Made by a program: the position numbers and the translations under genes. DNA of 19,569 nt. Origin: Deltaproteobacteria bacterium. GTDB lineage: Bacteria > Desulfobacterota > Desulfobacteria > Desulfobacterales > UBA11574. Positions 1 to 6,906 of the stretch are shown here, piece by piece. The notes below the pieces were generated by a model, which saw only the letters and a list, made by a program, of their open reading frames with translations, had not been told where the DNA came from and made no database searches. Numbering within the stretch: the first letter of the stretch is position 1; every line of letters begins with the position of its first letter. The stretch covers positions 1 to 19,569 of the forward strand of contig JAFDCA010000346.1 in NCBI GenBank assembly GCA_019313025.1, given 5' to 3'.

Positions 1-242
1 CAGGTTGAGCGGTCCAAGGTTAAAGATCCCTATTACTTAAAAAATTAAGAAGGTTAGAATGTAATAAGATCGACGTTTCACGCCATTTCGAAACTTCTGA
101 TCCCCGGTCGCTTCTCCGTAAAGGTCCGGAATTCTTCGGACCGGCGCCGCCAAAGGCGTGTAAACTTATTACCATCCGACCTTGTGCCCCCTTTATAACC
201 CTTTAACTTTGAACCCTGAATTTAGAACCGAACATTTAAAGT
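1..242. other. Intergenic region with palindromic element
   Basis: No credible reading frame is seen here. The stretch lies downstream of the S51/CysRS-tail gene. Its main content is a palindromic element at 61-172 (listed separately). The rest is A+T-rich sequence without a clear promoter or a hairpin followed by a T-run. Confidence 0.5.
61..172. repeat. Imperfect palindromic element of about 112 bp
   Basis: The outer arms GTAATAAG (61-68) and CTTATTAC (165-172) are perfect reverse complements. Inside them ACGCC (80-84) pairs with GGCGT (155-159). Near the tip GGTCCG (123-128) pairs with CGGACC (137-142) around an 8-nt loop. Such nested pairing is unlikely by chance and suggests a REP- or MITE-like repeat or a structured transcript end. 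No T-run follows on either strand, so a simple intrinsic terminator is not supported. Copy number elsewhere in the genome is unknown from this window. Confidence 0.45.
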
Positions 243-1502
243 TTAAACGTCTTCACCAATGAAATGCCATTGAAACCCGTCCATGGTATCTTCTACCTGA
301 ATATTGAAATCTTGAAGGATCTTCCGTATGTGATCCGCTTCAGACCATTTTTGCTCGTTTCTAAATCGTGCCCTTAATTGAAGCATTTGTTCAACCAGGG
401 GGGATATGTATTTTCGAAGATGACGGGGTGAAGCCTCCAATTCGGCGCCTAAAAGTACGATGGAATCTCTGAGTATTTCTCGTGCTTCAGAAATACGCTC
501 TTCATCTTCCAGATCCTTTTGTGCTTTCCATATGGTGCTGTCCAATTCCAAAAGAGCATGGGTCGTCTCTTTTGGGTCGTGATATGCCAACCCATTTTGA
601 AAAGAAGTTTTAATTTTATTAACTCTATGCAATAAAGATGTTGAATCTTCTTGATCACCGGTTTGTTCAATGCCCTCAATATCTTTTAATGCCCAATCTC
701 TTTGATTGATGTCTTTAACCAAGGCGTCAAAGGGAATTTGATCTCCTTTGCCAAACGTTATTTCGCGCCCTTTTTTTCGGATGGTCATATGGCCAATTCC
801 CTGTATATCGATTTGCCGGTCATTAAGATCAACGATACAGGCAGTATGTTCATCGATGCCGATGATCGTCACATCATCCGGTAAAAGGGTCTCGAGTTGC
901 TGAAAGCGTGGTTTTCCCATAAAACAGAATCGGGTATCGTGGGTTCCGCCCTCGGCATTGTTCCAATGAGGTACGACCACCAGATTGAGACCGAAATGTG
1001 TTAGAACATCGAGTCCATCAGCCCAATGGATGTCCTGTCCAACCTTGTATATTTCGTATACGGGGAGTGTAAAACGTCCCATGGTCAGTGCTGCTGCACT
1101 TGCGGCCACCAAACATCCACCCGATTGTATATGTTTAACGAAAATATCAGGGATCGGCGTTTTTTGAAGATGGCGAACAGCATATGTGGGACTTCCCGGC
1201 CCCACTAGCATATAATCTGCATTTCGAAGCATGTGAAAGGCTGTTTCTGCTTCAAATGCACTTGTATTTTCACTGGATTTAAAGGAGGCGACGGTAAGTT
1301 GTTTTTGAACGTGAATACGAAAAAATTCAACCGCTTTTCTTGAAATTTCATCGACATTCAGTTGAAAACCCGCGGGTGTGTCCAAGAAGACAGCGGTGGG
1401 GGAACCCGGAAATCGGGCAAGCATTTTTTTGTGCACCTCCACCATTGTGGCGGTCAGTTCACCGGAACCCATGAGAACGATCGTGCCCATTATAGCTGAC
1501 AT
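243..1502 (-). CDS. Peptidase S51-like protein fused to a CysRS-type C-terminal tail
   Basis: A 419-residue protein in two parts. Residues about 5-245 resemble the class I glutamine-amidotransferase-like fold of peptidase S51 (cyanophycinase and dipeptidase E relatives): an MGSGE turn near residue 11, GPGSPTY at 101-107, a probable nucleophile Ser135 in AASAAAL, and GIDEHTA at 215-221. The usual nucleophile elbow is GxSAG, so the glycine replaced by alanine is odd and activity is uncertain. Residues about 305-414 look like the C-terminal domain of cysteinyl-tRNA synthetase: a helical part, then a segment ending AD-x-IR-x-IL, VEDT and GFQW. No synthetase catalytic domain is present. No clear ribosome site precedes Met1, and Met5 (1490) is an alternative start. 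The next gene upstream is a second S51-like gene, 83 bases away. Substrate is unknown. Confidence 0.75.
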   Translation of the reverse strand: MSAIMGTIVLMGSGELTATMVEVHKKMLARFPGSPTAVFLDTPAGFQLNVDEISRKAVEFFRIHVQKQLTVASFKSSENTSAFEAETAFHMLRNADYMLVGPGSPTYAVRHLQKTPIPDIFVKHIQSGGCLVAASAAALTMGRFTLPVYEIYKVGQDIHWADGLDVLTHFGLNLVVVPHWNNAEGGTHDTRFCFMGKPRFQQLETLLPDDVTIIGIDEHTACIVDLNDRQIDIQGIGHMTIRKKGREITFGKGDQIPFDALVKDINQRDWALKDIEGIEQTGDQEDSTSLLHRVNKIKTSFQNGLAYHDPKETTHALLELDSTIWKAQKDLEDEERISEAREILRDSIVLLGAELEASPRHLRKYISPLVEQMLQLRARFRNEQKWSEADHIRKILQDFNIQVEDTMDGFQWHFIGEDV

Positions 1503-1585
1503 ATTTTAATAACCTTTATACGTCGAACATTTCGATTCACCCATCATTTAAGCAAACCCGTTGAAGTGTAACATAAATTCTGTCT

Positions 1586-2275
1586 TTATTGAAACTGAAA
1601 TGATTGGCCTGTTTTATAAGACATAATGGACATGTTTAAATACAACGTAACGCTTCCTTTGCCATACACCGTCCAGCGATGATCGCGCCTTTGATTGATC
1701 ATACCGGTCTGCTCATCGATACCGATACACCGGATGTCTGAAATGTGATTAAAATAGAGCGAATGCCATGAACCACCGAAGGTGTCGTGATGGGGAATCA
1801 AAAGGGCATCTTTTATGATCCCAAAGCCCTTCTTAATCTCTTTGACGGTAGGGTCGAAATACCACTCGCATAAAACCATTGCACCCGCACTGCTCCCTGC
1901 AAGTACGGCGCCTTTTTGATATGCGCGCCAAACAGCATCCAGACAACGGCTTTTTTTTAACGTATGATCCAGATAGCCGGGAAACCCTCCAAGAATAAAT
2001 ATCAGGTCTGCACGTTCCAGTTCGGCCGAGAGTTCCGGATCATCGGCGGATTCTTTATCGATGATCGGCAAAACGGAAATATTGGTTGCACCGAGTGTTC
2101 GAAACCATTTCATTGCCGTATTGCCGGCGCGTTGGCTGTTGTTGTCTGGGGCTGCGGCAGTCGGTATAATAACCACGTCAGCATTTTTTCCCCCGGCCAG
2201 CGCCAAAGCTTTTCTGTCCGGCGCTTCCATTTTTCCCTGAAATTCACTTCCGCCTTCAAGCAGCAGAATTCCCAT
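1586..2275 (-). CDS. Peptidase S51 / cyanophycinase-like protein
   Basis: A 229-residue, probably cytoplasmic protein of the S51 serine peptidase family, whose members cleave Asp-containing dipeptides or cyanophycin. Visible motifs are an N-terminal LLEGGSEF strand-turn, the IIPTAAA strand (36-42), ILGGFPGYL (94-102) and the nucleophile elbow GSSAGAM with probable catalytic Ser129. HHDTFGG follows the elbow and GIDEQTG (C-terminal third) matches GIDEHTA of the neighbouring S51-like protein. The length is typical of the compact family members. A GGAG lies about 10 bases before the ATG. It sits upstream of the S51/CysRS-tail gene on the same strand, so the two may be cotranscribed paralogues. 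I see no cyanophycin synthetase nearby, so cyanophycin as substrate is not supported. Confidence 0.8.
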   Translation of the reverse strand: MGILLLEGGSEFQGKMEAPDRKALALAGGKNADVVIIPTAAAPDNNSQRAGNTAMKWFRTLGATNISVLPIIDKESADDPELSAELERADLIFILGGFPGYLDHTLKKSRCLDAVWRAYQKGAVLAGSSAGAMVLCEWYFDPTVKEIKKGFGIIKDALLIPHHDTFGGSWHSLYFNHISDIRCIGIDEQTGMINQRRDHRWTVYGKGSVTLYLNMSIMSYKTGQSFQFQ

Positions 2276-2304
2276 TTTTATGAATCTCCATTGAAAGACA
2301 GACC

Positions 2305-2319
2305 GAAACGGAGCGTTTC
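2305..2319. promoter_or_regulatory. Palindrome GAAACG-gag-CGTTTC, possible operator
   Basis: Six-base arms GAAACG (2305-2310) and CGTTTC (2314-2319) are separated by 3 bases. The site is 30 bases upstream of the start codon of the S51-like gene at 2275, where an operator could act. It shares the half-site with the palindrome at 5301-5312. It also overlaps the left arm of the long inverted repeat, so it may simply belong to that element. Confidence 0.3.
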
Positions 2320-2455
2320 AAATGCTGACAATTTTTTGTTTAAATAAATCAACATATTAGATGAGATCTGTTTGTGGTTTTAGCAATGCACATTTATTTG
2401 AGGGGTCCTGTTGCTTTTTTGTTCAATCGCTCCATGGATAATGTTTTTTTGAAGC

Positions 2456-2566
2456 GTTCCCGCCCTATAAAGGGCGGAGCTTCCCGGTAAGGAACTCAAT
2501 TTATTTAATATAGCTACCCTTGACCCCGTCCTAAAGGACAGGGCCGACGGGGAGCATGCCGGTCAA
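2456..2566. repeat. Cluster of two G+C-rich hairpins
   Basis: The first hairpin is CCGCCCT (2460-2466) with AGGGCGG (2471-2477), a 7-bp stem with a 4-nt loop. The second region has an outer stem TTGACC (2520-2525) with GGTCAA (2561-2566). It also has a competing inner stem CCCCGTC (2524-2530) with GACGGGG (2546-2552), and a small GTCC/GGAC stem inside that. Similar hairpins occur at ends of IS200/IS605-type elements, but no tnpA or tnpB is visible here. Confidence 0.4.
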
Positions 2567-2782
2567 ACCGTGTAAACTCGTGATTAAAGGATCGTAAAGA
2601 AAAAACAAAATTCAATATAAAAACAATGAGTTAATCTTGAAGCAAACACTTTCTTGGTGTTGTAATGTTTCAATATGCGTCTGTTCTTTCTAACGCTCCC
2701 TAAACCACTCAAACAGTACACGCTTTTAAAAAAGATTATCCATTCGGCTCTCACTGGCGGAAGTTGATATATGTGTTGTTTC

Positions 2783-2984
2783 GTTCATGGGGTGTGCTCA
2801 TCCGTTTAACGACATTGACGGAGTGGCTTCGTTATTTCAATGGCTTAGGGGTGGGGGAAACCGCGGCTCCCGCATGTTTCTCGCGGGAGGACGCGGAGGG
2901 GGCAGGAATGCCCTCGCCACTAAGTCATTGAAATAACCAGCCACGTAGACACCAAAGTGAAACGGGAGAGCACACCCCATGAAC
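2783..2984. repeat. Long foldback (about 202 bp) with nested arms
   Basis: The outer arms GTTCATGGGGTGTGCTC (2783-2799) and 2968-2984 are perfect 17-bp reverse complements. Inside, CCGTTT (2802-2807) pairs with AAACGG (2960-2965), GTGGCT (2823-2828) with AGCCAC (2939-2944), and 2831-2848 with 2920-2937 at 17 of 18 positions. At the tip CCGCG (2861-2865) pairs with CGCGG (2892-2896), and CTCCCGC (2867-2873) with GCGGGAG (2883-2889). TATGTGTT occurs in direct orientation at 2770-2777 and 2992-2999 on either side, a possible but offset duplication. No product is encoded. Confidence 0.65.
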
Positions 2985-3089
2985 ACGTGCTTATGTGTTT
3001 ACAATTAAAACTCCTCGCCCCCTTATTTGTTTATAATTGCTGCTTTTTTATAACCTGTCACTATTTGAAACGCTCAGTCTATGACAGGG

Positions 3090-3953
3090 TTAATCCCCGT
3101 CATATTCCTGGTAAATAATATGTCCGCAGGATTTGCAATGTGAGGCATTGTCGTCATGGTAACGGAGGCCGCAACCCGGACAAACGACGTCTTTTTTGGT
3201 GGCAATGTGTAACCACTCTTTGACGATACGGCTTACTTGCCACGGAATAAGGATAATGCCCGAAAGTATCATCAGTACGGTGACCCATTTTCCTGCCTCG
3301 GACATAGGGGCTATATCCCCAAACCCTACCGTTGAAAGGGTTACCACAGTGAAATAGAATGCATCTCCAAAAGTCCGAACATTTGGATTCATCGCATTTT
3401 CGACGTGGAAGAAGAGACCGGAGGATATGAAGAAAATCATGAATATGGTTAAAAAGAGCTTGATTAAATTCAAAAATCGAAACGTGATGGTTCCAAAGAA
3501 GAAGTCAGGATCTGCCGTGAACCGCAAAAATCTGAATATCCGTAATACACGAATCATCCGGATTACTTTTAAAAATCCGAAGTTTGGCGTAATGCCGAAC
3601 AGGGGAAGTACCAGCAAAGAAAGAGTTGGTACTATGGCGATGAAATCAACCAGGCTATACACATCAATTAATTGCCTGAGCCTGTTTTTCGCACCGTAAA
3701 GTCTCGCAACATACTCAATTATGAAAAACAATACAATTATAACCTCTGCATTCCATAGCAAACGCTTGGTCGCCTCGGACACGGGATAGGTCTCGATGAC
3801 AAAAATAGCGCAAATAATGAGATTTAGGAATATGATGAAAATATCAATGGCTTTGCCCAATGGTGTCTTGCAGTCAATCAAGTAAAATTGGATGGTTTCG
3901 CGAAAGGTTCGAGATGCGGACTTATTTATGTTCTTTGAAAGATAAGTTGTCAT
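3090..3953 (-). CDS. Voltage-gated-type K+ channel with C-terminal zinc ribbon
   Basis: A 287-residue inner-membrane ion channel of the six-helix (S1-S6) cation channel family, expected to pass K+. S4 carries arginines at every third position (RMIRVLRIFRFLRF), the voltage-sensor signature. The pore loop ends in TVGFGD, the K+ selectivity filter. After S6 a short linker leads to a C-terminal zinc ribbon with CPGCG and CKSCG pairs (last about 30 residues), in place of the more usual RCK or coiled-coil region. The start is chosen at the ATG at 3953. The frame also extends to a TTG at 4001, but neither start has a strong ribosome site. It lies downstream of the glutaryl-CoA dehydrogenase gene with a gap of about 120 bases, and no functional link is evident. 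Confidence 0.85.
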   Translation of the reverse strand: MTTYLSKNINKSASRTFRETIQFYLIDCKTPLGKAIDIFIIFLNLIICAIFVIETYPVSEATKRLLWNAEVIIVLFFIIEYVARLYGAKNRLRQLIDVYSLVDFIAIVPTLSLLVLPLFGITPNFGFLKVIRMIRVLRIFRFLRFTADPDFFFGTITFRFLNLIKLFLTIFMIFFISSGLFFHVENAMNPNVRTFGDAFYFTVVTLSTVGFGDIAPMSEAGKWVTVLMILSGIILIPWQVSRIVKEWLHIATKKDVVCPGCGLRYHDDNASHCKSCGHIIYQEYDGD

Positions 3954-4076
3954 GGTTTTAGAGGTTGTGTTTCTTTCAACAAATTTTCCTTTGGCCCTCA
4001 AGATAATGTTGGCCGTTGCAAAGCTTCGAAATGTTAAGGAAGGTGTATGTGAAAATTCCGAATCGGGGGCTATGGT

Positions 4077-5240
4077 TTATCGGTTTGCCTTTCGGATACC
4101 AAGCTGATCCAGAGCAATAATCCATTTACATATATTGGCCGATCCTTCCACCATGGTGTAGGTTGGCGTATCCCGATAAAAACGAGCCACCGGATATTCC
4201 GTGGAATAACCGTAAGCTCCCAGAATTCGCATGGCATAGTTGGCACATTTGGTTGCGACTTCGCCTGCAAAATATTTCGCCTGCGCCACTTCGAGACCGT
4301 TGTTCAGGTTTCCCTGATCCTTTTCCCAGGCTGCTTTGTAAACCAGAAGCCGGGCGGCTTCAATTTCGGTGGACATTTGGGCAATCATGTCCTGGTTCAT
4401 TTGAAACTCGCCGATGGGTTTTCCGAACTGTTTGCGTTCATTGCAATATTTTAGGGATACGTTCAGACATGCCTGAGAAATTCCCACGGCACCGGCAGCT
4501 GCCGAAAGCCGGGTTTGGTTAAGAGACCCGAAGAGAATCCTTGCACCGTCTCCGGGTTTTCCAATGATATTCCCTTTAGGGACTTTTGTATTGGTTAAAA
4601 ATATTTCGCCTGTGGGAGAAGAGTGGGATCCCATTTTTTCTAGTGCCGATGTTTTAACACCGTTAAAATTCTTTGGTTCTAAGACAAAGGCCGAGAGGCC
4701 TTTGGAGCCCTTATCCGGGTCCGTATAGGCATAATAAATAATCACATCCGCCACATCTGCATTGGAAATCCAGGTCTTGGAGCCGTTTAAGCACCAATGA
4801 TCGCCCTTGTCTTCGGCGGTGGATGTCAGGGCCATGACATCGGAACCGGCATCGGGCTCTGTTATGGCAAATCCGCCCAGATATTCGGCGTTGACTAATT
4901 TGGAGACGTATTTTTGTTTTAAGGCATCATCTCCGTATTTACAAATGGTAAACGCACTTCCAAGACATTGCATGTTGACCTGCACCCGAAGAGAGCTGGA
5001 GGCTTTTGCGATTTCTTCGGTGATGATCATGGCTGCCAGCCAACCCATGTTTTCTCCACCATATTTTTCCGGAATGACCGTTCCGAAAAAGCCGAGTTCT
5101 CCCATGGGTTTGACGGCTTCTTTATAAGGAAAATAATGGTTTGCATCCCACTCATCCGCATAGGGTGCAATTTTTTTTGTCGCAAATTCAGAAACCGCCT
5201 TTTTCAGCATCTGAAGTTCTTTCGATAATGCAAAATCCAT
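4077..5240 (-). CDS. Glutaryl-CoA dehydrogenase, probably non-decarboxylating
   Basis: A 387-residue FAD acyl-CoA dehydrogenase with the full family layout: N-terminal helical domain, FAD-contacting motifs GGFAITEPDAGSD and WISNA, and a C-terminal helical domain with RKQFG and RILGAYGYSTEYPVARFYRD. The catalytic base is Glu365 in MVEGSANI. The sequence strongly resembles the Desulfococcus enzyme that oxidises glutaryl-CoA to glutaconyl-CoA without releasing CO2, as I remember it. In decarboxylating enzymes the residue before the catalytic Glu is Tyr; here it is Val364, as reported for the non-decarboxylating type. It would act in anaerobic degradation of aromatic compounds or of glutarate, passing electrons to ETF. 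A GGGGAGGA lies ahead of the ATG. A perfect 12-bp palindrome (5301-5312) upstream may be its operator. Another short-chain acyl-CoA dehydrogenase specificity cannot be excluded. Confidence 0.85.
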   Translation of the reverse strand: MDFALSKELQMLKKAVSEFATKKIAPYADEWDANHYFPYKEAVKPMGELGFFGTVIPEKYGGENMGWLAAMIITEEIAKASSSLRVQVNMQCLGSAFTICKYGDDALKQKYVSKLVNAEYLGGFAITEPDAGSDVMALTSTAEDKGDHWCLNGSKTWISNADVADVIIYYAYTDPDKGSKGLSAFVLEPKNFNGVKTSALEKMGSHSSPTGEIFLTNTKVPKGNIIGKPGDGARILFGSLNQTRLSAAAGAVGISQACLNVSLKYCNERKQFGKPIGEFQMNQDMIAQMSTEIEAARLLVYKAAWEKDQGNLNNGLEVAQAKYFAGEVATKCANYAMRILGAYGYSTEYPVARFYRDTPTYTMVEGSANICKWIIALDQLGIRKANR

Positions 5241-5300
5241 AATACATCCTCCCCGCTAGAACGTGTCTTAAAAGCCATCCAAGTGTTCAAAGCGATGTGG

Positions 5301-5312
5301 TGAAACGTTTCA
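5301..5312. promoter_or_regulatory. Palindrome TGAAACGTTTCA, candidate operator of the dehydrogenase gene
   Basis: A perfect 12-bp palindrome with a central CG lies 61 bases upstream of the glutaryl-CoA dehydrogenase start codon. LacI-family operators often have this form, and TetR-type operators can too. No regulator gene is adjacent and no strong sigma-70 promoter was recognised next to it. Confidence 0.4.
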
Positions 5313-5399
5313 AAGTTTTACGTCTTGGTCTAAATCCTAACCTTATTTGGATAGGTTCTAAAAATATAAATATGTTTCTTTTAGATCTTATCCACACCG

Positions 5400-6764
5400 T
5401 CATTTTCTATTGGGAACAGAGATGCTGATAAAACCGAGATATGACATGCCGATTGCCGCCGAGAGAATGGATCCGGTAAGGATCGCAATCCTGGCATAAT
5501 TGAGTGTTTGAGCCCCGGAAAACGAAAGGTCGGCAAGAAACAGCGACATGGTAAAACCGATCCCCCCAAGCATGGCCCCTCCAAAAATATGCGACCATCT
5601 GACGTCTTGGGGCAAGGAAGCGATCCCGGTCTTAACCGAGACATAGGAAAACAGCATGATCCCGATGGGTTTTCCGAAAACCAGACCAAAGATAATTCCG
5701 ATAATTACCGAACTTGAGAACAATTCCGAAAAAACGATATTGTGAAATGTCAAACCGGTATTCCCCAATGCAAAAAAAGGCAGAATTAAAAATGCAACCC
5801 ATGGATGCAGGGCGTGCATTAATCGCTGCAGCGGTGTTTCCACATCATGACAGGCCAGTTCCATGGCCTGAACAGCATGTAAGTGGTCTTGATTCAAAAG
5901 GATTGAATAACCGCAACTTTGCTCTTCACATTCAAACTTTTCCGTTATTTTCTTTACGTTTTGCAAAAAGTTGTCGGTATCATACCTTCCACGGGCCGGC
6001 ACAAAAAGAGAAACAATCACACCGGCGATGGTGGGATGAACACCGGATCCCAGGACGAAAAACCAGACGCCAAGTCCCAGAATCGCATAGATGAGTGTCT
6101 GTCGAATCCAGAGAAAATTTGCGATAGCAAGACCGACAATCAAAAGAAGGCTGATCATAAGATAAGACCAAACAATTTCTTTGGTATAAAAGATTGCGAT
6201 AATGACCACCGCACCCAGATCGTCGGCAATGGCGAAAGCCGCCAGAAAGATTCTGAGTCCCACCGGTAACCTGCGGCCGAATACGGCCACCGCGCCCAAC
6301 GCAAAGGCAATGTCCGTTGCAACGGGGACTCCCCATCCGCTTTTGGTTGGTGTTCCGGCATTAATTGTTGCATAGATTAGACCGGGTACAATCATTCCTC
6401 CCAGTGCGGCAATCACCGGCAGCAATGCTTTTTTGGGAGTCGCAAGCTCTCCTACGAGAATTTCGCGTTTAATCTCTAGACCCACCGTAAAAAAGAACAA
6501 CGACATGAGACCGTCATTGATCCAGTGGATGAGTGTTTTGCTGATATGAAAATGTCCGAATGCAAAGGAAACTTCGGTGTGCCAAAAGCTGTGGTAGGTT
6601 TCTCCGATTCTGGAATTGGTCCAAATAAGGGCAATGATCGTTGCGGCAATGAGCAATATACTGCTGGCAGCTTCTTTTCTGAAAAATCGCTGGGTAGGCT
6701 TGAATATCTGATCAGCAACCAGCTGCCGGGTGGATGCCATGTACGTGTTCGGGTTTAAAGGCAT
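5400..6764 (-). CDS. nhaA: Na+/H+ antiporter NhaA
   Basis: A 454-residue inner-membrane antiporter that exports Na+ (or Li+) in exchange for protons. The diagnostic residues are present: Asp151 in VATDIAFALG and the Asp181-Asp182 pair in AFAIADDLGAVV. Their 30-residue spacing equals that of Asp133 and Asp163/164 of Escherichia coli NhaA. FFTVGLEIKREILVGEL near residue 91 and the glycine-rich GGAMLGGIGFTMSLF near the C-terminus also match. The protein is longer than the E. coli form (388) because of a hydrophilic insertion around residues 260-320, a variant common in other bacteria. The ribosome site is weak; the first ATG is kept because Met9 has none either. The neighbouring genes are on the same strand but not obviously related. 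Confidence 0.95.
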   Translation of the reverse strand: MPLNPNTYMASTRQLVADQIFKPTQRFFRKEAASSILLIAATIIALIWTNSRIGETYHSFWHTEVSFAFGHFHISKTLIHWINDGLMSLFFFTVGLEIKREILVGELATPKKALLPVIAALGGMIVPGLIYATINAGTPTKSGWGVPVATDIAFALGAVAVFGRRLPVGLRIFLAAFAIADDLGAVVIIAIFYTKEIVWSYLMISLLLIVGLAIANFLWIRQTLIYAILGLGVWFFVLGSGVHPTIAGVIVSLFVPARGRYDTDNFLQNVKKITEKFECEEQSCGYSILLNQDHLHAVQAMELACHDVETPLQRLMHALHPWVAFLILPFFALGNTGLTFHNIVFSELFSSSVIIGIIFGLVFGKPIGIMLFSYVSVKTGIASLPQDVRWSHIFGGAMLGGIGFTMSLFLADLSFSGAQTLNYARIAILTGSILSAAIGMSYLGFISISVPNRK

Positions 6765-6906
6765 TATTTCTTTTTTTCTCTTTAGGCTACATCAGCGATG
6801 TGTTCACGTCCAGAGAAATGCACCCAAAATGGTGAATCTTTTTAGTTGCCTTAAAGAAATTTTTTCTGTTCAGCTCTTTGGTTATAGAAAGTGATATTTA
6901 ATTTGA

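Larger units (their letters stand above)
2311..3075. mobile_element. Candidate non-autonomous element bounded by 20-bp inverted repeats
   Basis: GAGCGTTTCAAATGCTGACA at 2311-2330 matches the reverse complement of 3056-3075 at 18 of 20 positions, including the first 13 without a mismatch. The 765 bases between hold no gene but do hold strong internal palindromes, which is the layout of a MITE-like element. I find no convincing target-site duplication directly outside the arms (left flank ends GAAACG, right flank begins AGTCTATG). The mobile interpretation is therefore tentative. Confidence 0.4.
2276..3089. other. Gene-free region rich in inverted repeats
   Basis: These 814 bases hold no reading frame that resembles a protein. 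They contain a GAAACG/CGTTTC palindrome (2305-2319), a 20-bp near-perfect inverted repeat pair (2311-2330 with 3056-3075), a hairpin cluster (2456-2566) and a foldback of about 200 bp (2783-2984). No transposase or integrase fragment was recognised. Non-coding mobile element or structured RNA locus are the main options. Confidence 0.6.

Noticed and set aside
157..166. 10-mer CGTGTAAACT shared by 157-166 and 2569-2578
   Set aside because: Both copies lie in repeat-like non-coding DNA, but the match does not extend, so chance is adequate.
61..172. Integron attC site or intrinsic terminator
   Set aside because: The arms lack the GTTRRRY/RYYYAAC core of attC sites, and no T-run follows the stem on either strand.
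1964..2347. 127-residue plus-strand frame across the S51-like gene
   Set aside because: It is antisense to a well-supported gene, with no family features.
2783..2984. CRISPR array or direct-repeat array
   Set aside because: The repeated segments are inverted pairs forming one foldback, not regularly spaced direct repeats.
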